Of a stretch of 64,000 bases of DNA, positions 25,801 through 35,657 are shown piece by piece (the first letter of the stretch is position 1; each line of letters opens with the position of its first letter). Made by a program: the position numbers and the translations under genes. Under the pieces are notes generated by a model. It did no database searches and had not been told where the DNA came from. It worked only from the letters and a program-made list of their open reading frames with translations. Origin of the DNA: Lewinellaceae bacterium SD302 (lineage in GTDB: Bacteria; Bacteroidota; Bacteroidia; Chitinophagales; Saprospiraceae); NCBI GenBank assembly GCA_002591745.1, contig PDLQ01000002.1:186001-250000 (forward strand), read 5' to 3'.

Positions 25801-27092
25801 GAATCGATCATAATGGGCAGCTTGGCGATATCGGGCTCGGCCATAAGCAGGTTGAGAAAGGTGACCATTGCTTCCTTGCTTTCCAGCAGGCCTTCATCCA
25901 TATTAACGTCAATGACCTGGGCACCGCCCTCTACCTGTTGGCGGGCTACGTCCAGGGCTTCGGCGTAATCACCGTTCTTGATGAGGCGGGCAAATTTACG
26001 GGAACCGGTCACATTGGTACGCTCGCCAACGTTGACGAAATTCGTTTCCGGCCGGATGACCAGCGGCTCCAGTCCACTGATCTCGGTGTAACCACTGATG
26101 GCGGCGGGTTTGCGGGGTGAGATGCCCCTGACGGCCTTGGCCATTGCGCTGATGTGAGCCGGAGTGGTGCCGCAGCAGCCACCGATGAGGTTGACGTATC
26201 CAGACTGAGCGAAATCGCGGATATACTCTTTCATCTCGCTGGCATCCTGGTCGTATTCGCCCATTTCGTTGGGCAGACCGGCATTGGGGTAAGCGTGTAC
26301 GTTACAGGCAGCTACCTTGCTGAGCGCGGCGAGGTGAGCCCGCATCTCCTGGGCACCGAGGGCACAATTCAGTCCTACGCAAATCGGGTTGGCGTGGGCA
26401 ATACTGATGTAAAAGGCTTCCACGGTCTGCCCGCTGAGGGTGCGGCCGGAAGCATCGGTGATGGTGCCCGAGATCATGACGGGCAGTTCCCGGTCTGTCT
26501 CCTGACGAACGCGGTCCAGGGCAAAAAGAGCGGCCTTGGCATTAAGGGTGTCGAAGATGGTTTCGATCAGGATCAGATCCGCTCCACCGGCAGCCAGACC
26601 GGACATTTGCTCGTAATAAGCATCGGCCAGTTCGGTAAAGGTGATGGCGCGGTAACCGGGGTCATTGACATCCGGACTAATCGATAGCGTACGGTTAGTA
26701 GGGCCGACGGCTCCGGCGACGAAGCGAGGCTTGTCCGGGTTGGCAGCGGTGTACTCGTCACAGAGCTTGCGGGCCAGGCGGGCACTCTCGAGGTTGATGT
26801 CGTAAACGGCGGCTTCCATTCCGTAATCTTCCTGGGCGATGCTGGTGCCGCTGAAGGTATTAGTTTCAATGACGTCGGCACCGGCGTCGAGGTAGGCACG
26901 ATGGATATTTTCGATCACATCCGGCCGGGTAAGGACGAGGAGGTCATGGTTGCCTTTCAGGTCAATTGCTGCGTCGGGGAAGCGATCCCCGCGGTAGTCT
27001 TTTTCCTCCAGCCCGTAACCTTGAATGAGGCTGCCCATGGCACCATCGAGAACCAGGATTTTTTGGCGGAAAGCATCATGAAGCACGGACAT
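22845..27092 (-). CDS. metH: Cobalamin-dependent methionine synthase with an in-frame DUF559 nuclease insertion
   Basis: MetH moves a methyl group from 5-methyl-THF to homocysteine through cobalamin. The start is placed at the ATG at 27092 ([20 protein letters not shown]), giving 1,415 residues. All modules are present: the homocysteine domain with zinc cysteines ([14 protein letters not shown]), the folate domain ([19 protein letters not shown]), the B12 cap and the B12 domain (DVHDIG, ligand His948), and the SAM-binding reactivation domain ([28 protein letters not shown]). Residues 737-931 are foreign: a DUF559 nuclease domain flanked by peptides from a 48-bp inverted repeat. Removing them leaves about 1,220 residues, the normal length. 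The insert lies in the loop between cap and B12 domain, just before [17 protein letters not shown], a site of variable length in the family. The frame is open throughout, so a fused protein is predicted. No B12 riboswitch was recognised upstream. Confidence 0.93.
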   Translation of the reverse strand: MSVLHDAFRQKILVLDGAMGSLIQGYGLEEKDYRGDRFPDAAIDLKGNHDLLVLTRPDVIENIHRAYLDAGADVIETNTFSGTSIAQEDYGMEAAVYDINLESARLARKLCDEYTAANPDKPRFVAGAVGPTNRTLSISPDVNDPGYRAITFTELADAYYEQMSGLAAGGADLILIETIFDTLNAKAALFALDRVRQETDRELPVMISGTITDASGRTLSGQTVEAFYISIAHANPICVGLNCALGAQEMRAHLAALSKVAACNVHAYPNAGLPNEMGEYDQDASEMKEYIRDFAQSGYVNLIGGCCGTTPAHISAMAKAVRGISPRKPAAISGYTEISGLEPLVIRPETNFVNVGERTNVTGSRKFARLIKNGDYAEALDVARQQVEGGAQVIDVNMDEGLLESKEAMVTFLNLLMAEPDIAKLPIMIDSSKWEIIEAGLQCVQGKCIVNSISMKEGEEEFLRQAKLVKQYGAAAVVMAFDEKGQADTAERKVEICTRAYQLLTEKAGLAPTDIIFDPNIFAIATGIEEHNNYGVDFIEATREIKARCPGVKISGGVSNVSFSFRGNNVVREAMHSAFLYHAIGAGMDMGIVNAGMIEVYEEIPPELKTRVEDVILNRRDDATERLLDLAETLKGTGGKQVVKDLAWRESSYAERLRHSLVRGITEFIEEDTEEARQALPRPLHVIEGPLMDGMNVVGDLFGSGKMFLPQVVKSARVMKKAVAYLEPYIDAEREQGLSPSPSPEERGTLRAVALEKLESFSSPTDNYWEVKPGHQKLMLDYAKQLRKNQTPAEEELWKYLRNNQVAGVKFFRQKPMGYTIPDFISIKKRLVIEVDGGYHLDEKMIVKDQERDDVFTKVGYHIMRFSNEQVLNNTYEVLEKIRQFIEDRKDRPHKFPTEEIKEETLAAAQQQVISARSVPLSSGEGLGERPSHHKGTVLLATVKGDVHDIGKNIVGVVLACNNYRIVDLGVMVPASKILEEAQACGADIIGLSGLITPSLDEMVNVAAEMERRGMTTPLLIGGATTSKTHTAVKIEPAYNGPIVHVLDASRAVTVVGKLLSEEEEEAMAYKVAVREEYDKVRKHRSGQTSRKQYLTIGQARSNALKLDWKNYQAPRPTFTGTKVFDNYDLRELVDYIDWTPFFSSWQLAGKFPDILTDEIVGEEATKLYKDAREMLDRIVEEKWLTARAVVGFWPANGKAATDTIELYTDETREKIRQELYHLRQQAKKAKHLSNQSLVDYIAPKGQEDWIGGFAVTTGLGIEDRVKAYETNHDDYEAILLKALADRLAEALAERMHQRVRREFWAYAPDEGLDNDALIQEKYQGIRPAPGYPACPEHTEKGKLFELLDAEAATGIKLTESYAMYPAASVSGWYFSHPEAKYFTVRGIQDDQAEDYGKRKDWDEETTERWLASIR
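23871..23891 (-). repeat. Dispersed 20-bp repeat, short form, copy 7 (in metH)
   Basis: CACTGCTACTTTGTAAGCCA plus T; on the minus strand it encodes MAYKVAV, between the B12 and reactivation domains of MetH. Confidence 0.6.
24301..24348 (+). repeat. Left terminal inverted repeat of the DUF559 element
   Basis: It starts GGCCTCTCCCCTAACCCCTC. It contains an inner near-palindrome CCCCTCTCCGGAGGAGAGGG and translates in metH as [12 protein letters not shown]. It is 45/48 identical to the reverse of the right repeat. Confidence 0.9.
24356..24377. repeat. Left subterminal palindrome of the DUF559 element
   Basis: A perfect 22-bp palindrome with half-site CTTGCTGCTGC lies 7 bp inside the left terminal repeat. 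Confidence 0.8.
24808..24827. repeat. Right subterminal palindrome of the DUF559 element
   Basis: The 9-bp arms GAAAAGCTT and AAGCTTTTC flank a 2-bp centre, 9 bp inside the right terminal repeat. Its sequence differs from the left palindrome, but its position mirrors it. Confidence 0.75.
24837..24884 (-). repeat. Right terminal inverted repeat of the DUF559 element
   Basis: This is the inverted partner of 24301-24348, ending at 24884. In metH it encodes [16 protein letters not shown]. Confidence 0.9.
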
Positions 27093-27220
27093 ACAGAAGA
27101 TTTTTTTGAAAGCAGGGCGCAATTTACGGCCTTGTCGTGGAATGGTCGAAGTAAGAAATGATGAGAATGTGTGAATGGGGTCATCTTTTAACCTTTCTCT
27201 GCGCAACTCATCAAGTCTAT

Positions 27221-27228
27221 TATCTTCG
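27221..27228 (+). promoter_or_regulatory. -7-like box adjacent to the 27234 start
   Basis: TATCTTCG (one base off TAnnTTTG) ends 5 nt before the GTG start. If used, the transcript would be leaderless or nearly so. Confidence 0.35.
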
Positions 27229-27233
27229 CCTCC

Positions 27234-28292
27234 GTGAATGATCGCTACGATTTTATCGTCATCGGCCAGGGCCTGGCTGGCACCCTGATCGGCTACCGAC
27301 TGGAAAAGGCGGGTAAGTCGGTTTGCTACGTAGATGCGCCAGAGCAGACCTCGGCCAGTTCAGTGGCCGCCGGAATCATTAATCCGATCACCGGCCGGCG
27401 CTTCGTAAAAAGTTGGCGGATCGATGAGCTACTGCCGGAAGCAGAGAAATTATATACAGAGTTGGAGGAAAAACTGGGGGGGCAATTTCGCTATGAACTG
27501 CCTTTGGTCCGAACCTTGTTCAACCGGGGCGATCAGAACGACTGGGACATCAGGAGCTGTGATGAAGAATACGCGCCCTATTTGAATAGTCAGCCAGAAT
27601 TGTCCACTTTGCCGGCTATAACAAAACCTGCCTTTGCCTACGCCGGGGTGAACCGATCGTCCAGGATAGATCTTGCCCGGTTGACGGAAGCCTACGGCAC
27701 TGCTACTTTGTCAGCCAAAAGATTGCTTTCCGAAAAGGTCGACTACCAAAAGCTGATCGTTAACGATAAAGGAATAAGCTACGGCCCAATCAAAGCCAAA
27801 GCCGTTATTTTCTGTGAAGGCTGGCGTGCCCGCCATAATCCTTGGTTCTCCTATCTCCCGCACCGGGGCGCAAAAGGAGAAGTGCTGCACGTGCGAATCG
27901 ACGCGCCTACCCCAGAACTGATGTTCAAACACCGCGTTTTTCTGGTACCCCGGGCCAACGGTACCCACTGGATCGGGGCGACGACCGAAAATGATTTTAC
28001 GGATGATATACCCACCCGAGCTAATCATGATTATCTGAAATCCCGGCTGGATGAGGTCCTGATAGCCCCCTATGAGATCGCGGATCACCGCGCTGCCGTA
28101 CGGCCAACGGTGAAAGATCGTCGTCCGTTACTCGGTGTGCACCCCGATCACGAAAATCTGTTTATTTTCAACGGTCTGGGTACTAAAGGTGCTTCCCTGG
28201 CTCCCTTGTGTAGTCGCTGGCTGGCCGATTTTATCCTGAACGCCAAGTCCTTGCCGGATGAAGTGAACATCACACGTTTTCCAAAAAAATGA
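27234..28292 (+). CDS. FAD-dependent oxidoreductase (DAO/glycine oxidase-like)
   Basis: This 352-residue flavoprotein begins with a Rossmann motif ([21 protein letters not shown], GxGxxG at about 11-16) and has the DAO-family features [20 protein letters not shown] (about 42-61) and the late [18 protein letters not shown] segment that closes the flavin site. It probably oxidises an amine or amino acid, but the substrate cannot be told. The start is GTG 27234; no ATG in frame would keep the Rossmann strand. It is divergent from metH (141-bp gap) and followed after 4 bp by a small membrane protein gene. A short repeat copy encodes TATLSAK (about residues 156-162). Confidence 0.8.
   Translation: MNDRYDFIVIGQGLAGTLIGYRLEKAGKSVCYVDAPEQTSASSVAAGIINPITGRRFVKSWRIDELLPEAEKLYTELEEKLGGQFRYELPLVRTLFNRGDQNDWDIRSCDEEYAPYLNSQPELSTLPAITKPAFAYAGVNRSSRIDLARLTEAYGTATLSAKRLLSEKVDYQKLIVNDKGISYGPIKAKAVIFCEGWRARHNPWFSYLPHRGAKGEVLHVRIDAPTPELMFKHRVFLVPRANGTHWIGATTENDFTDDIPTRANHDYLKSRLDEVLIAPYEIADHRAAVRPTVKDRRPLLGVHPDHENLFIFNGLGTKGASLAPLCSRWLADFILNAKSLPDEVNITRFPKK
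27698..27717 (-). repeat. Dispersed 20-bp repeat, short form, copy 8 (in FAD oxidoreductase)
   Basis: CACTGCTACTTTGTCAGCCA is read on the plus strand as TATLSA. Confidence 0.65.
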
Positions 28293-28296
28293 ACCC

Positions 28297-28482
28297 ATGA
28301 AAATCGATCCGCTACTCCTTAAGGCGTTCAAGGCTGCCCTGGGCTATGGCGTCGCCGCTTTCCTGTTTTTCTATTTCACGGACGACGAACTAAGCCTGGC
28401 CGATAAAGGCGTAAAGGCCGCTGCCACGGCGGGCATCTTTATGCTGTTGTTTTACGTAGTGGCGCGGGTGTTGAAGCGGTAG
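28297..28482 (+). CDS. Small two-helix membrane protein, unknown function
   Basis: This 61-residue protein (MKIDPLLLKAFKAALGYGVA...) has two hydrophobic segments (about 13-27 and 42-58) separated by a charged turn (DDELSLADKGVK). It starts 4 bp after the stop of the FAD oxidoreductase gene, so it is almost surely on the same transcript. I recognise no family. The short length, membrane topology and tight spacing support a real gene. Confidence 0.6.
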   Translation: MKIDPLLLKAFKAALGYGVAAFLFFYFTDDELSLADKGVKAAATAGIFMLLFYVVARVLKR

Positions 28483-28483
28483 G

Positions 28484-28533
28484 AGGTACAGGGTACCGCG
28501 TACTTGGTACCTAGTATCTTTTACCCTGTACCT
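28484..28533. terminator. Inverted repeat between convergent genes
   Basis: The arms AGGTACAGGGTA and TACCCTGTACCT are perfect; an inner GGTACC pair lies between them. The placement between convergent genes suggests a bidirectional terminator, but it lacks long T-runs and is built of GTAC words, so it may be a repeat element. Confidence 0.45.
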
Positions 28534-28537
28534 AACC

Positions 28538-29332
28538 TTACAACTTGATCTCACCCGTCAGATAAGTCACTGCTTTGCCACTCAAAAGCATCCGGTTCCC
28601 TTTGAGCTGGCAGCCCAGGTCGCCGCGGCGCTTGCTGATTTGGGCGGCTTTCATTTTGCGTTTGTTCAGTCTTTTGGCCCAGTAGGGTGTCAGTAGGGTA
28701 TGGGCGCTACCCGTTACGGGGTCTTCGCTGATGCCGAAGCGAGGATAGAAGCAACGGCTTACGAAATCTTCCTTTCTGCCGGGGGCAGTGACGATCACGC
28801 CCCGCTTCTTGACTTTCTTTAATAGTTCCAGGTTGGGCTTGAGTTTGCGCAGCTGACTTTCTTTGCGGATGACCACGAGCAGGTCGTCAGTTCCACGCAG
28901 TACGACTTCCGGTTCTACGCCTAAGGCATGACTGAGAAAACTGGGGGACTTGGCTTTTTTTGGCCGGTCGGCCGGGAGATCTAGCACGTAGCTGCCCTTC
29001 TTCTTACGGTTCACGCTCAGGTTGCCGGCTTCGCTGGTGTGGAAAGTGAGTTCTTTGATTTCCCGGTCGGCATTGGAAAACAGTACGTGGGCCGCCGCCA
29101 GGGTTGCGTGGCCGCAGAGGCGAACTTCTTTATTAGGCGTAAACCAGCGGATGTGAAATGCCGCTTCGCCGGCTGGAACCACAAAGGCCGTCTCGGACAG
29201 GTTATTTTCCCTGGCGATATCTTGCATAGTATCGTCATCAAGAAATCTTCCGAGGGGGATCACGGCGGCGGGGTTGCCCCCGAATAGGCGGTCGGTAAAG
29301 GCATCGACCTGGAACAATAGTAGGTTTTGCAT
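28538..29332 (-). CDS. PhzF family isomerase/epimerase
   Basis: This 264-residue protein of the PhzF fold (two diaminopimelate-epimerase-like halves) is predicted to isomerise a small metabolite. MQNLLLFQVDAFTDRLFGGNPAAVIPL (1-27) is the family signature, with the catalytic glutamate in NNLSETAFV (about 44-52). FTPNKEVRLCGHATLAAAHVL carries the G-H-A-T motif, and the C-terminal half has GISEDPVTGSAHTLLTPYW. Length is normal. The substrate is unknown; most family members outside phenazine clusters are uncharacterised. It is transcribed alone and converges on the small membrane protein gene. Confidence 0.88.
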   Translation of the reverse strand: MQNLLLFQVDAFTDRLFGGNPAAVIPLGRFLDDDTMQDIARENNLSETAFVVPAGEAAFHIRWFTPNKEVRLCGHATLAAAHVLFSNADREIKELTFHTSEAGNLSVNRKKKGSYVLDLPADRPKKAKSPSFLSHALGVEPEVVLRGTDDLLVVIRKESQLRKLKPNLELLKKVKKRGVIVTAPGRKEDFVSRCFYPRFGISEDPVTGSAHTLLTPYWAKRLNKRKMKAAQISKRRGDLGCQLKGNRMLLSGKAVTYLTGEIKL

Positions 29333-29498
29333 AGAAACATTTGAGGGGAAAGTAGGGCTTTATGAGAAATTTGAAAGAATTTCAGATTTTTAACGCCCAG
29401 GATTTGGAAGCGGACCTCATTCCCCCTTATATTTGTCCTCAGACGGAGGAAATATAGTTTCTCCACCTAGATATTTTAATTAGTTATTCTTTTTTAGA

Positions 29499-29678
29499 TC
29501 ATTCATTAGTTAACGCAATAAAACCACATAAAAATTCCAATACATCTTTTTTCAAGTCTGTTTTAACTCCAGTTTCCTCATCGGTTACTAACCATTGTTT
29601 AGTCTTTTTTAAGACTGGCAATTCGAGGGGCAACTTTAAAGTAATTCGGTTTCTGGCTATCAAAGTAGCAGTGCTGGT
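29499..29678 (-). pseudogene. Possible gene remnant (59 codons, no clear start)
   Basis: The frame reads ...TATLIARNRITLKLPLELP, then VLKKTKQWLVTDEETGVKTD and LKKDVLEFLCGFIALTNE before the stop. Composition looks protein-like, but it has a stop just upstream and no ATG. The short repeat forms its N-terminal end (TATLIA). It could be the tail of a lost gene. Family not recognised. Confidence 0.3.
29654..29673 (+). repeat. Dispersed 20-bp repeat, short form, copy 9 (intergenic)
   Basis: TGGCTATCAAAGTAGCAGTG, followed by CTGGTT as in the copy at 54542. Confidence 0.65.
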
Positions 29679-30004
29679 TTATTATGAGAGTAATAATTAT
29701 CAGCGAAGATCACCGAAGGCAAAGTAGCCAGATTTTCAATAATTATAAACTGGAAAGGTTTGCTTTAATTGATTTAGGTTGCTGATTTTCAATTTATTAT
29801 AAAAAATCAGTGAATTCTAAAATCATCAGTTGTTAAGCCTGATTCTTTCAGACGAGATAAACTCACATTTAATTTTATATGGTTTTCCCTTTCCGGGATA
29901 AAGCTCGCTTCGGCACCCTGGCCGGCGTGGGGCAGGTATTGCTTTTTCTAATAGAAATGAGATGAGAAAATTACACAAACAGGTATTAGATAATTCAGAT
30001 AGTT

Positions 30005-33000
30005 ATGAACAGAAAGATCATCCTTTTTCACCTGCTCTTAGTCGGAATACTCTTCGGAATTCCCACTTTGTCAGCCCAATCTTTTAATGGTACTTCCGGC
30101 GGCCAAATCCCTGGAAGCATTGACGGATTTTACTGTGAAAACGCAGCCGTCAGCACCGTGAATATTGCCATGCCGGGGCGCATCGGTGTAAACTACGAAA
30201 TTGAACGAGTGAATATCGGTGTCGTTCACGAATTCCCGGCTGAGATGCAACTCTCACTCATTTCGCCGCGTGGTAATATTATCAACCTGTCCATTGCAAA
30301 TGGTGGCTCGTTGGATAACGCCTACGCCGACATCTTTTTTACGGACGGCGGAAACGATATCACCAACTCAACCATCCCTTTTACCAGTAATAACGGTTAC
30401 GAGCCACAGGGAAATACCTTCGCTGATCAGTTCGACGGAGAGAAGATAGCCGGTGACTGGACCCTGGAAATCTGCGATCTGGCCAATAACGCCAACGGTG
30501 GGGTAATCAACAATTTTTCCATTGTCCTGAACGAATTGATGGCGCCTACCGAGCCCGAGCCAGTATATGAGATCCAGGTATCTTCTACCAATAACATTAA
30601 TCTGAATCTTGACGCCAACTGTCAGCAAATAATCATTCCGTCCCAGATACTGAATGGTGACCTCGACGCGGACGGTGACGGAAACATACCACCCAATGAA
30701 GCTTACTTCATCACCGTCATGGACGAGAACCCCTGCAACGGGCCGATCATCGACGGTTGCGGAGACTTTGAAGTGTGGGTATCTGCGGCCGATACCATGC
30801 CCCAGGTTGAAGAAGGATTCGACGGCTGCAGCATGATGAATATCCTGCCGTTTACCAGTGTACCTTCACCATTTAGTGGTCAGGAAGCTGAAGTAGACAT
30901 CAAACCGGATACCATAACCCTTACTACCTTAGGTGGCAACCAATTCACTGCTCCCGTACAGGCTGGCTTCGGTTATGAATTCAGCCGCTCCGGTACCGCT
31001 GGGTTTCGTTTCAACTTTACCAACGTGCCGCTCGGTCCTTTCGACCTGGACGTGGTGCGCGTCAGTTTCGACGGCACTGAAACGCCAGTTCCACTCACTA
31101 CCTTCCCAGTCAACGGTCTGTTTACTTTCGCCCAGCCGCTGGAAGTAGAGCCCGGTGACCTTTTACAAATTACTCTGCGCAACGAAGATGGTTCTTCCCT
31201 GCCGGGAGACGATCCCTCCATAGCTAAAGTCTTTGATTTCTTCTTTATTCCCACGGTTGCTGAAGTCAGTGTTATTGGTTCCCTGCCACTGGGTGGCTTC
31301 GTCAATGCCACTGATGCTTCGCCGGCCGCCTTCGTAAGTGTACCGACCCAGCCCGGACTACTCTTCACCTCTCAACTGAGCGACGTACTGGTGTCCGGCC
31401 TATCCCCCTCCATCTCCCGCAGCTACCGAATTGATGGTAGATCAGGTATTATCCTGAATAACTCGCTAGACGCCGAAATCTTGACCCGCCTTAACCTGGC
31501 CGGTGGTCTGCCGGATGTTTTCGATGGTTGTTCCGACGTAGTGATCTTGGTCAACGACCAGATAACCAGCGCGGGGAACTGTTCGGACATTGTCGTTACG
31601 CGCACCTTCGCGGCTAATGACGACCCGGACTGCGAATCATTGGAAGGCAATAGCGGCCCCGTGCTGGCTACACAGACCATCACTTTCACTCGGCCGAGCC
31701 TAAGCAACATCATTGCTCCAGCCTCGGTAGTGGAGGTTGATTGTAACGACTTCAGTGGATTGGAAAATCCCCTGCCGGAGACGACTAACTATCCGTTATT
31801 GATGACGGCCACCGGCCCCATCTTCCTCAACCAGACGGTAGACAACGTAGGAGTATCTTTCGAAGACAGCCCTCGCATCATCACATGTGATAATACCTAC
31901 AAATTCGTGCGTACATACAACGTGATCGACTGGTGCGACATCGACACCGTAGCCGCCTTTACCCAATTGGTAAAAGTCGGTGATTTCAATGCTCCGATGA
32001 TCACCCCGCCCAGCCAAGACCTCGATTTTGACGGTGTGCCCGACGCCGGCCCCCTCGTATTTTCTACTAACGCCCTGAATTGTACGGCCTTTTTCGACGT
32101 CACCAGCGGCGTTGTTCTTTCGGATGACTGCTCTGACGTAAATGGTCTGAATCTGGTTGGTTTCATTTACCCCGATGGCGATCTGGATCAATTTCCCCTC
32201 GGCCCTTTCAGCGCAATGGATCTGGCGGCGAATATTCCTCCCGGGCAACATACCCTGCGCTACATAGCCAGTGACCTTTGTGGAAATGCCGACACCGTGG
32301 ATACTCAAATCCTGATCACGGACCTCAATGCACCTACGGCCATTTGTGAAGACGGGCTTAACGTCAGCCTTAACGGTTTCGGGCAAGCCGTATTGATGGC
32401 AGAAGACCTGAACGCGGCCAGTATCGATGATTGCGCCGGTACCGATCTGCTCTTTGAAATTGCCTTTTTCGACGAAGACGGTAACCCCACCAGTCCCTGG
32501 ATGCCCAGTCTGACCTTGACCTGTTCGAATATCGGCACTTTATTCGTCGGCTTGCGAGTAACGGATGACGGCAACATGGACGGCGTTAACGAACCCGGCG
32601 TCGATAATTCGAATATGTGCCCAACCATCATCATGGTGGAGGATCAAAACAACCCGATTTGTGTTGCACCAACTTCCTTGCTACTGTCCTGCGCTGACCT
32701 GGAGGGAGACTTCCCCAATGACGTGGAGGCCGCTTTCGCCGCCGACCCGGAGGAAACCATTGCCCTGCTCAACGCTACCTTCGGCGCCCCCAACGGCGTG
32801 GATAATTGCCCGGGACTAACGATCACTCAAACGGTAATGGATAACCGGACCGACTGTGGCTCCGGTACCATCCTCCGCACCTTTGGTGTGGAAGATGCCC
32901 AAGGCTTTACGGCAATATCCGGTTGTGAGCAACTCGTCCAGATCGCCAATAGCCACAACTATTCCGTCATCTTCCCCTCTGATGAAACCAGTGCCAGTTG

Positions 33001-35419
33001 TCTTCAGCCCAACTTTAACGACGTAACCGTAGTGGAGGGAAGCTGCGATATGATCACCGTAGGTATGGATGTAGATACCTTCGAAGCCATTGCAGATGAG
33101 TGCCGCCTGATTCGAATCACTTACGAGGTACTCAACCTTTGCGAGTACAGTACCACCAGCCCCGCCTACGAAGTACCCAGAGATGCGGACGGAGACGGTA
33201 TCGTTGGAGAAACCGTTGTGTTGCACGTTACGCCGGGCCTTAACAGTGCCTCAATTGCCGACGACGTGGCCATTCTTGATCGTGACATCAACCGCAACAA
33301 CGGAAACAGCATTGCACCATTGGATAACGGTGATGCCGGCGGCCTGGAAGACGGCGATAACCTGGCGGGCTACGGACAGGACGGCAGCCGCGGCTACTTC
33401 CGCTACATCCAGTTCATCTCTATCCTGGACAATACCGCGCCAGTGGTGAGTATCGATGACGACAATACCGTAGCTATGGACACGAACGGTGATTGCGAAG
33501 CCGATCTGGACGTCAGTTTCTCCATTACCGATGAGTGTTCAATGGACGACGTTACGCTGATCGTGGACGTGGACCTGTTCATCAATGACGCTAACGGAGA
33601 CGGAATCTTTACCGCTAGTGAGTTTATCCCGACTTTCGCAGTAAACGCTAACGACATCAATCCGGCTCCCGGTGGTACATTCACCACGATGCTGGAGAGC
33701 CTGCCCATCGGCCGCCACGCCATCCGGGTACGGGCCAATGACGGTTGTAGTAACACCGACGTGGAGTTGCTCGTCTTTACTGCCGAAGATATGACGGCCT
33801 CCGCTCCCCAGTGCATCAATGGCCTGACGGCTACGCTCGCCCCGGATGAAGATGGTGGCGGTATCGCCGAAATCACCGCCCGTACATTTATCGTGAACCC
33901 AGGAACAACCAGTGACTGTAGTGGTCCGCTCGAATATTCTATCTACCGTATCGAGGAAGCTACCGTGCCAGGCTTCACACCTGCCATCGGAGATACCTTG
34001 CTGCGCGTAAACTGTGATGACGTAGGCCCGGTGGGCGTTAGAATCTACGCCATCGACGGAGCCGGGATGACTGACTTCTGCGAAACTTCCCTGATGGTGC
34101 AGGTCTTCGATCCCGCTATTTGTGATCCTGACCCCGATCCCGAGCCAAACCTGGCTATCGCGGGTAGCATCTCCACACCGCTTTTCGAGAGTCGGGAAGG
34201 AGTAGAAGTGCACATCAGCGCTGTACAGATGGGGCAATTCCTCACCTTTACCAATACAGATGGTAACTATGCCTTTCAAAACCTCATGGTGGGAGATGAC
34301 TACACCGTTGAACCAACGGCCAACCCCGCCATCGATCTGGGTAACGTCACTACCGGTGACCTGATCCTGATCAGCCGCCATATCCTGGCACTCCAGGAAT
34401 TCAACGATCCTTATCAGTACGTAGCGGCCGACGTTAATGCCGACCGTAACATCAACATCCTCGACCTCATCGCCATCCGCCGGGTCATTCTGGGGCTGAC
34501 CTACGATTACCCAGCCTCAGATAGTTGGAAATTCATCAGTGTCTCCCACCAGTTTGGCGACGACCCGGAGCAGTGGTTGATGGACGACCTGATGTCGGTA
34601 TACAGTGCCAATGACTTGGCTGGCAACCTGCTGACAGCCAACTTCATGGCTATCGAAATGGGTGATGTCTCCGGTGTCTCCAGCAACGATCTGAACGGTG
34701 GTGCCGAGCAGGATGGCCGCTCCGTATCCCTGTTGCAAATTCCGCAGGTGGAGATGAGCCCGGACGAAATTATCGAAGTACAGATCCCCCAGCCCCGCCA
34801 CCTGCTCGGCTTCCAGACTACCCTGGAACTGGACGAAGACCTGGAGTTGGTCGGTATTGACTTCGGTACCGCATCCGAAGGTGACTTTAACCTCACCTAC
34901 GCCGAAAACGGTCTGATCGGTGTCGCTCACGTTAACCAGCCCCTGGATGATGAAAGCGCGGAACTGCCCTTGCTGACCCTGCACCTGAAAGCCCATCGCA
35001 AAGCAAGCTTGGATGAACTACTGCGGCTGAGTGATCGACTGGTGGTGACCGAGGCTTACGTTGACGAGACCGGTTTCCCCACGGTGACCGATCTGGCTTT
35101 GGACTTCAAAGTAGCAGTGGAAGAAACTGCCGGGGGCGAGACGGTCGAGGTCCCGCAATTACGGGTAGAGCAGAACCACCCCAACCCCTTCAACGACCGT
35201 ACCCGTATCGATTTCTATCTGCCGGGCGAAGTTGAAGTATTGCTTACGATCCACGATCAGCAAGGAAGAGTCCTGTTGAAAAAAGGATTCTTAGGCCAGG
35301 CCGGCCTCAATACCCAGGAGATCAATCGTGATGAACTGGGCCTCGCCACGGGCTTGCTTTACTACACGGTCGCTACCGGCCAACAGACCATCACCAGGAA
35401 GATGCTCCTGGTGCAATAG
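30005..35419 (+). CDS. Giant secreted protein: P-domain, repeated Cys-rich modules, dockerin-like and T9SS domains
   Basis: This 1,804-residue exported protein has a signal peptide ending at LSAQ. A proprotein-convertase P-domain spans about 45-185 (EIERVNIGVVHEFPAEMQLSL ... GDWTLEICDLANNANGG). A very long region of beta-sandwich, HYR-like segments follows (IVDWCDIDT..., DNTAPVVSIDDDN, VRANDGCS...). A CnaB-like unit (about 1390-1450) precedes a dockerin-like Ca-binding segment near 1475 (VAADVNADRNINILDLIAIR). A cohesin-like stretch and a C-terminal T9SS domain (from about 1718, VEQNHPNPFNDRTRIDFYLPG) close it. No protease triad is present. It resembles the very large surface proteins of gliding Saprospiria; adhesion or a matrix role is inferred. 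A terminator lies about 200 bp downstream. Confidence 0.82.
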   Translation: MNRKIILFHLLLVGILFGIPTLSAQSFNGTSGGQIPGSIDGFYCENAAVSTVNIAMPGRIGVNYEIERVNIGVVHEFPAEMQLSLISPRGNIINLSIANGGSLDNAYADIFFTDGGNDITNSTIPFTSNNGYEPQGNTFADQFDGEKIAGDWTLEICDLANNANGGVINNFSIVLNELMAPTEPEPVYEIQVSSTNNINLNLDANCQQIIIPSQILNGDLDADGDGNIPPNEAYFITVMDENPCNGPIIDGCGDFEVWVSAADTMPQVEEGFDGCSMMNILPFTSVPSPFSGQEAEVDIKPDTITLTTLGGNQFTAPVQAGFGYEFSRSGTAGFRFNFTNVPLGPFDLDVVRVSFDGTETPVPLTTFPVNGLFTFAQPLEVEPGDLLQITLRNEDGSSLPGDDPSIAKVFDFFFIPTVAEVSVIGSLPLGGFVNATDASPAAFVSVPTQPGLLFTSQLSDVLVSGLSPSISRSYRIDGRSGIILNNSLDAEILTRLNLAGGLPDVFDGCSDVVILVNDQITSAGNCSDIVVTRTFAANDDPDCESLEGNSGPVLATQTITFTRPSLSNIIAPASVVEVDCNDFSGLENPLPETTNYPLLMTATGPIFLNQTVDNVGVSFEDSPRIITCDNTYKFVRTYNVIDWCDIDTVAAFTQLVKVGDFNAPMITPPSQDLDFDGVPDAGPLVFSTNALNCTAFFDVTSGVVLSDDCSDVNGLNLVGFIYPDGDLDQFPLGPFSAMDLAANIPPGQHTLRYIASDLCGNADTVDTQILITDLNAPTAICEDGLNVSLNGFGQAVLMAEDLNAASIDDCAGTDLLFEIAFFDEDGNPTSPWMPSLTLTCSNIGTLFVGLRVTDDGNMDGVNEPGVDNSNMCPTIIMVEDQNNPICVAPTSLLLSCADLEGDFPNDVEAAFAADPEETIALLNATFGAPNGVDNCPGLTITQTVMDNRTDCGSGTILRTFGVEDAQGFTAISGCEQLVQIANSHNYSVIFPSDETSASCLQPNFNDVTVVEGSCDMITVGMDVDTFEAIADECRLIRITYEVLNLCEYSTTSPAYEVPRDADGDGIVGETVVLHVTPGLNSASIADDVAILDRDINRNNGNSIAPLDNGDAGGLEDGDNLAGYGQDGSRGYFRYIQFISILDNTAPVVSIDDDNTVAMDTNGDCEADLDVSFSITDECSMDDVTLIVDVDLFINDANGDGIFTASEFIPTFAVNANDINPAPGGTFTTMLESLPIGRHAIRVRANDGCSNTDVELLVFTAEDMTASAPQCINGLTATLAPDEDGGGIAEITARTFIVNPGTTSDCSGPLEYSIYRIEEATVPGFTPAIGDTLLRVNCDDVGPVGVRIYAIDGAGMTDFCETSLMVQVFDPAICDPDPDPEPNLAIAGSISTPLFESREGVEVHISAVQMGQFLTFTNTDGNYAFQNLMVGDDYTVEPTANPAIDLGNVTTGDLILISRHILALQEFNDPYQYVAADVNADRNINILDLIAIRRVILGLTYDYPASDSWKFISVSHQFGDDPEQWLMDDLMSVYSANDLAGNLLTANFMAIEMGDVSGVSSNDLNGGAEQDGRSVSLLQIPQVEMSPDEIIEVQIPQPRHLLGFQTTLELDEDLELVGIDFGTASEGDFNLTYAENGLIGVAHVNQPLDDESAELPLLTLHLKAHRKASLDELLRLSDRLVVTEAYVDETGFPTVTDLALDFKVAVEETAGGETVEVPQLRVEQNHPNPFNDRTRIDFYLPGEVEVLLTIHDQQGRVLLKKGFLGQAGLNTQEINRDELGLATGLLYYTVATGQQTITRKMLLVQ

Positions 35420-35623
35420 GTCTAATAAGCGCATACGTTTGACACTATTCGATTTTTCAGTTTATCCAATCCATTTATTCCTCTGAGGTTTCCGTGGCAT
35501 AGCGCCGCCCGACCTGCGGCCCACGGAAACAGTCAGAGAAGCTTTTTAATTATCCGACCAGCGTTTAGAGTGAAGAATTTTAAAAATCTGTTTTGTGTAA
35601 TTCTTTCTTGTTGATACTTATTT

Positions 35624-35656
35624 GCCCGCCGGACTGACCTCCGGCGGGCCTTTTTG
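35624..35656 (+). terminator. Rho-independent terminator
   Basis: GCCCGCCGGA and TCCGGCGGGC pair around a 6-nt loop, followed by CTTTTT. It lies about 205 bp after the giant gene. Confidence 0.8.
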
Positions 35657-35657
35657 T

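Larger units (their letters stand above)
29333..30004. other. AT-rich 672-bp intergenic region
   Basis: Base composition is clearly richer in A+T than the genes on both sides. It holds a short repeat copy (29654-29673) and a 59-codon open fragment on the minus strand (29499-29678). I see no RNA gene. Confidence 0.5.

Noticed and set aside
27093-27233. Cobalamin riboswitch before metH
   Set aside because: The 141-bp divergent gap is too short and I found no B12-box-like sequence.
33539-34381. 280-codon open frame antisense to the giant T9SS gene
   Set aside because: It lies wholly opposite a clear gene with domain structure; such mirror frames are expected in GC-rich, codon-biased genes. The same applies to 4186-4785, 25347-26120, 45170-45844 and 51073-51885.
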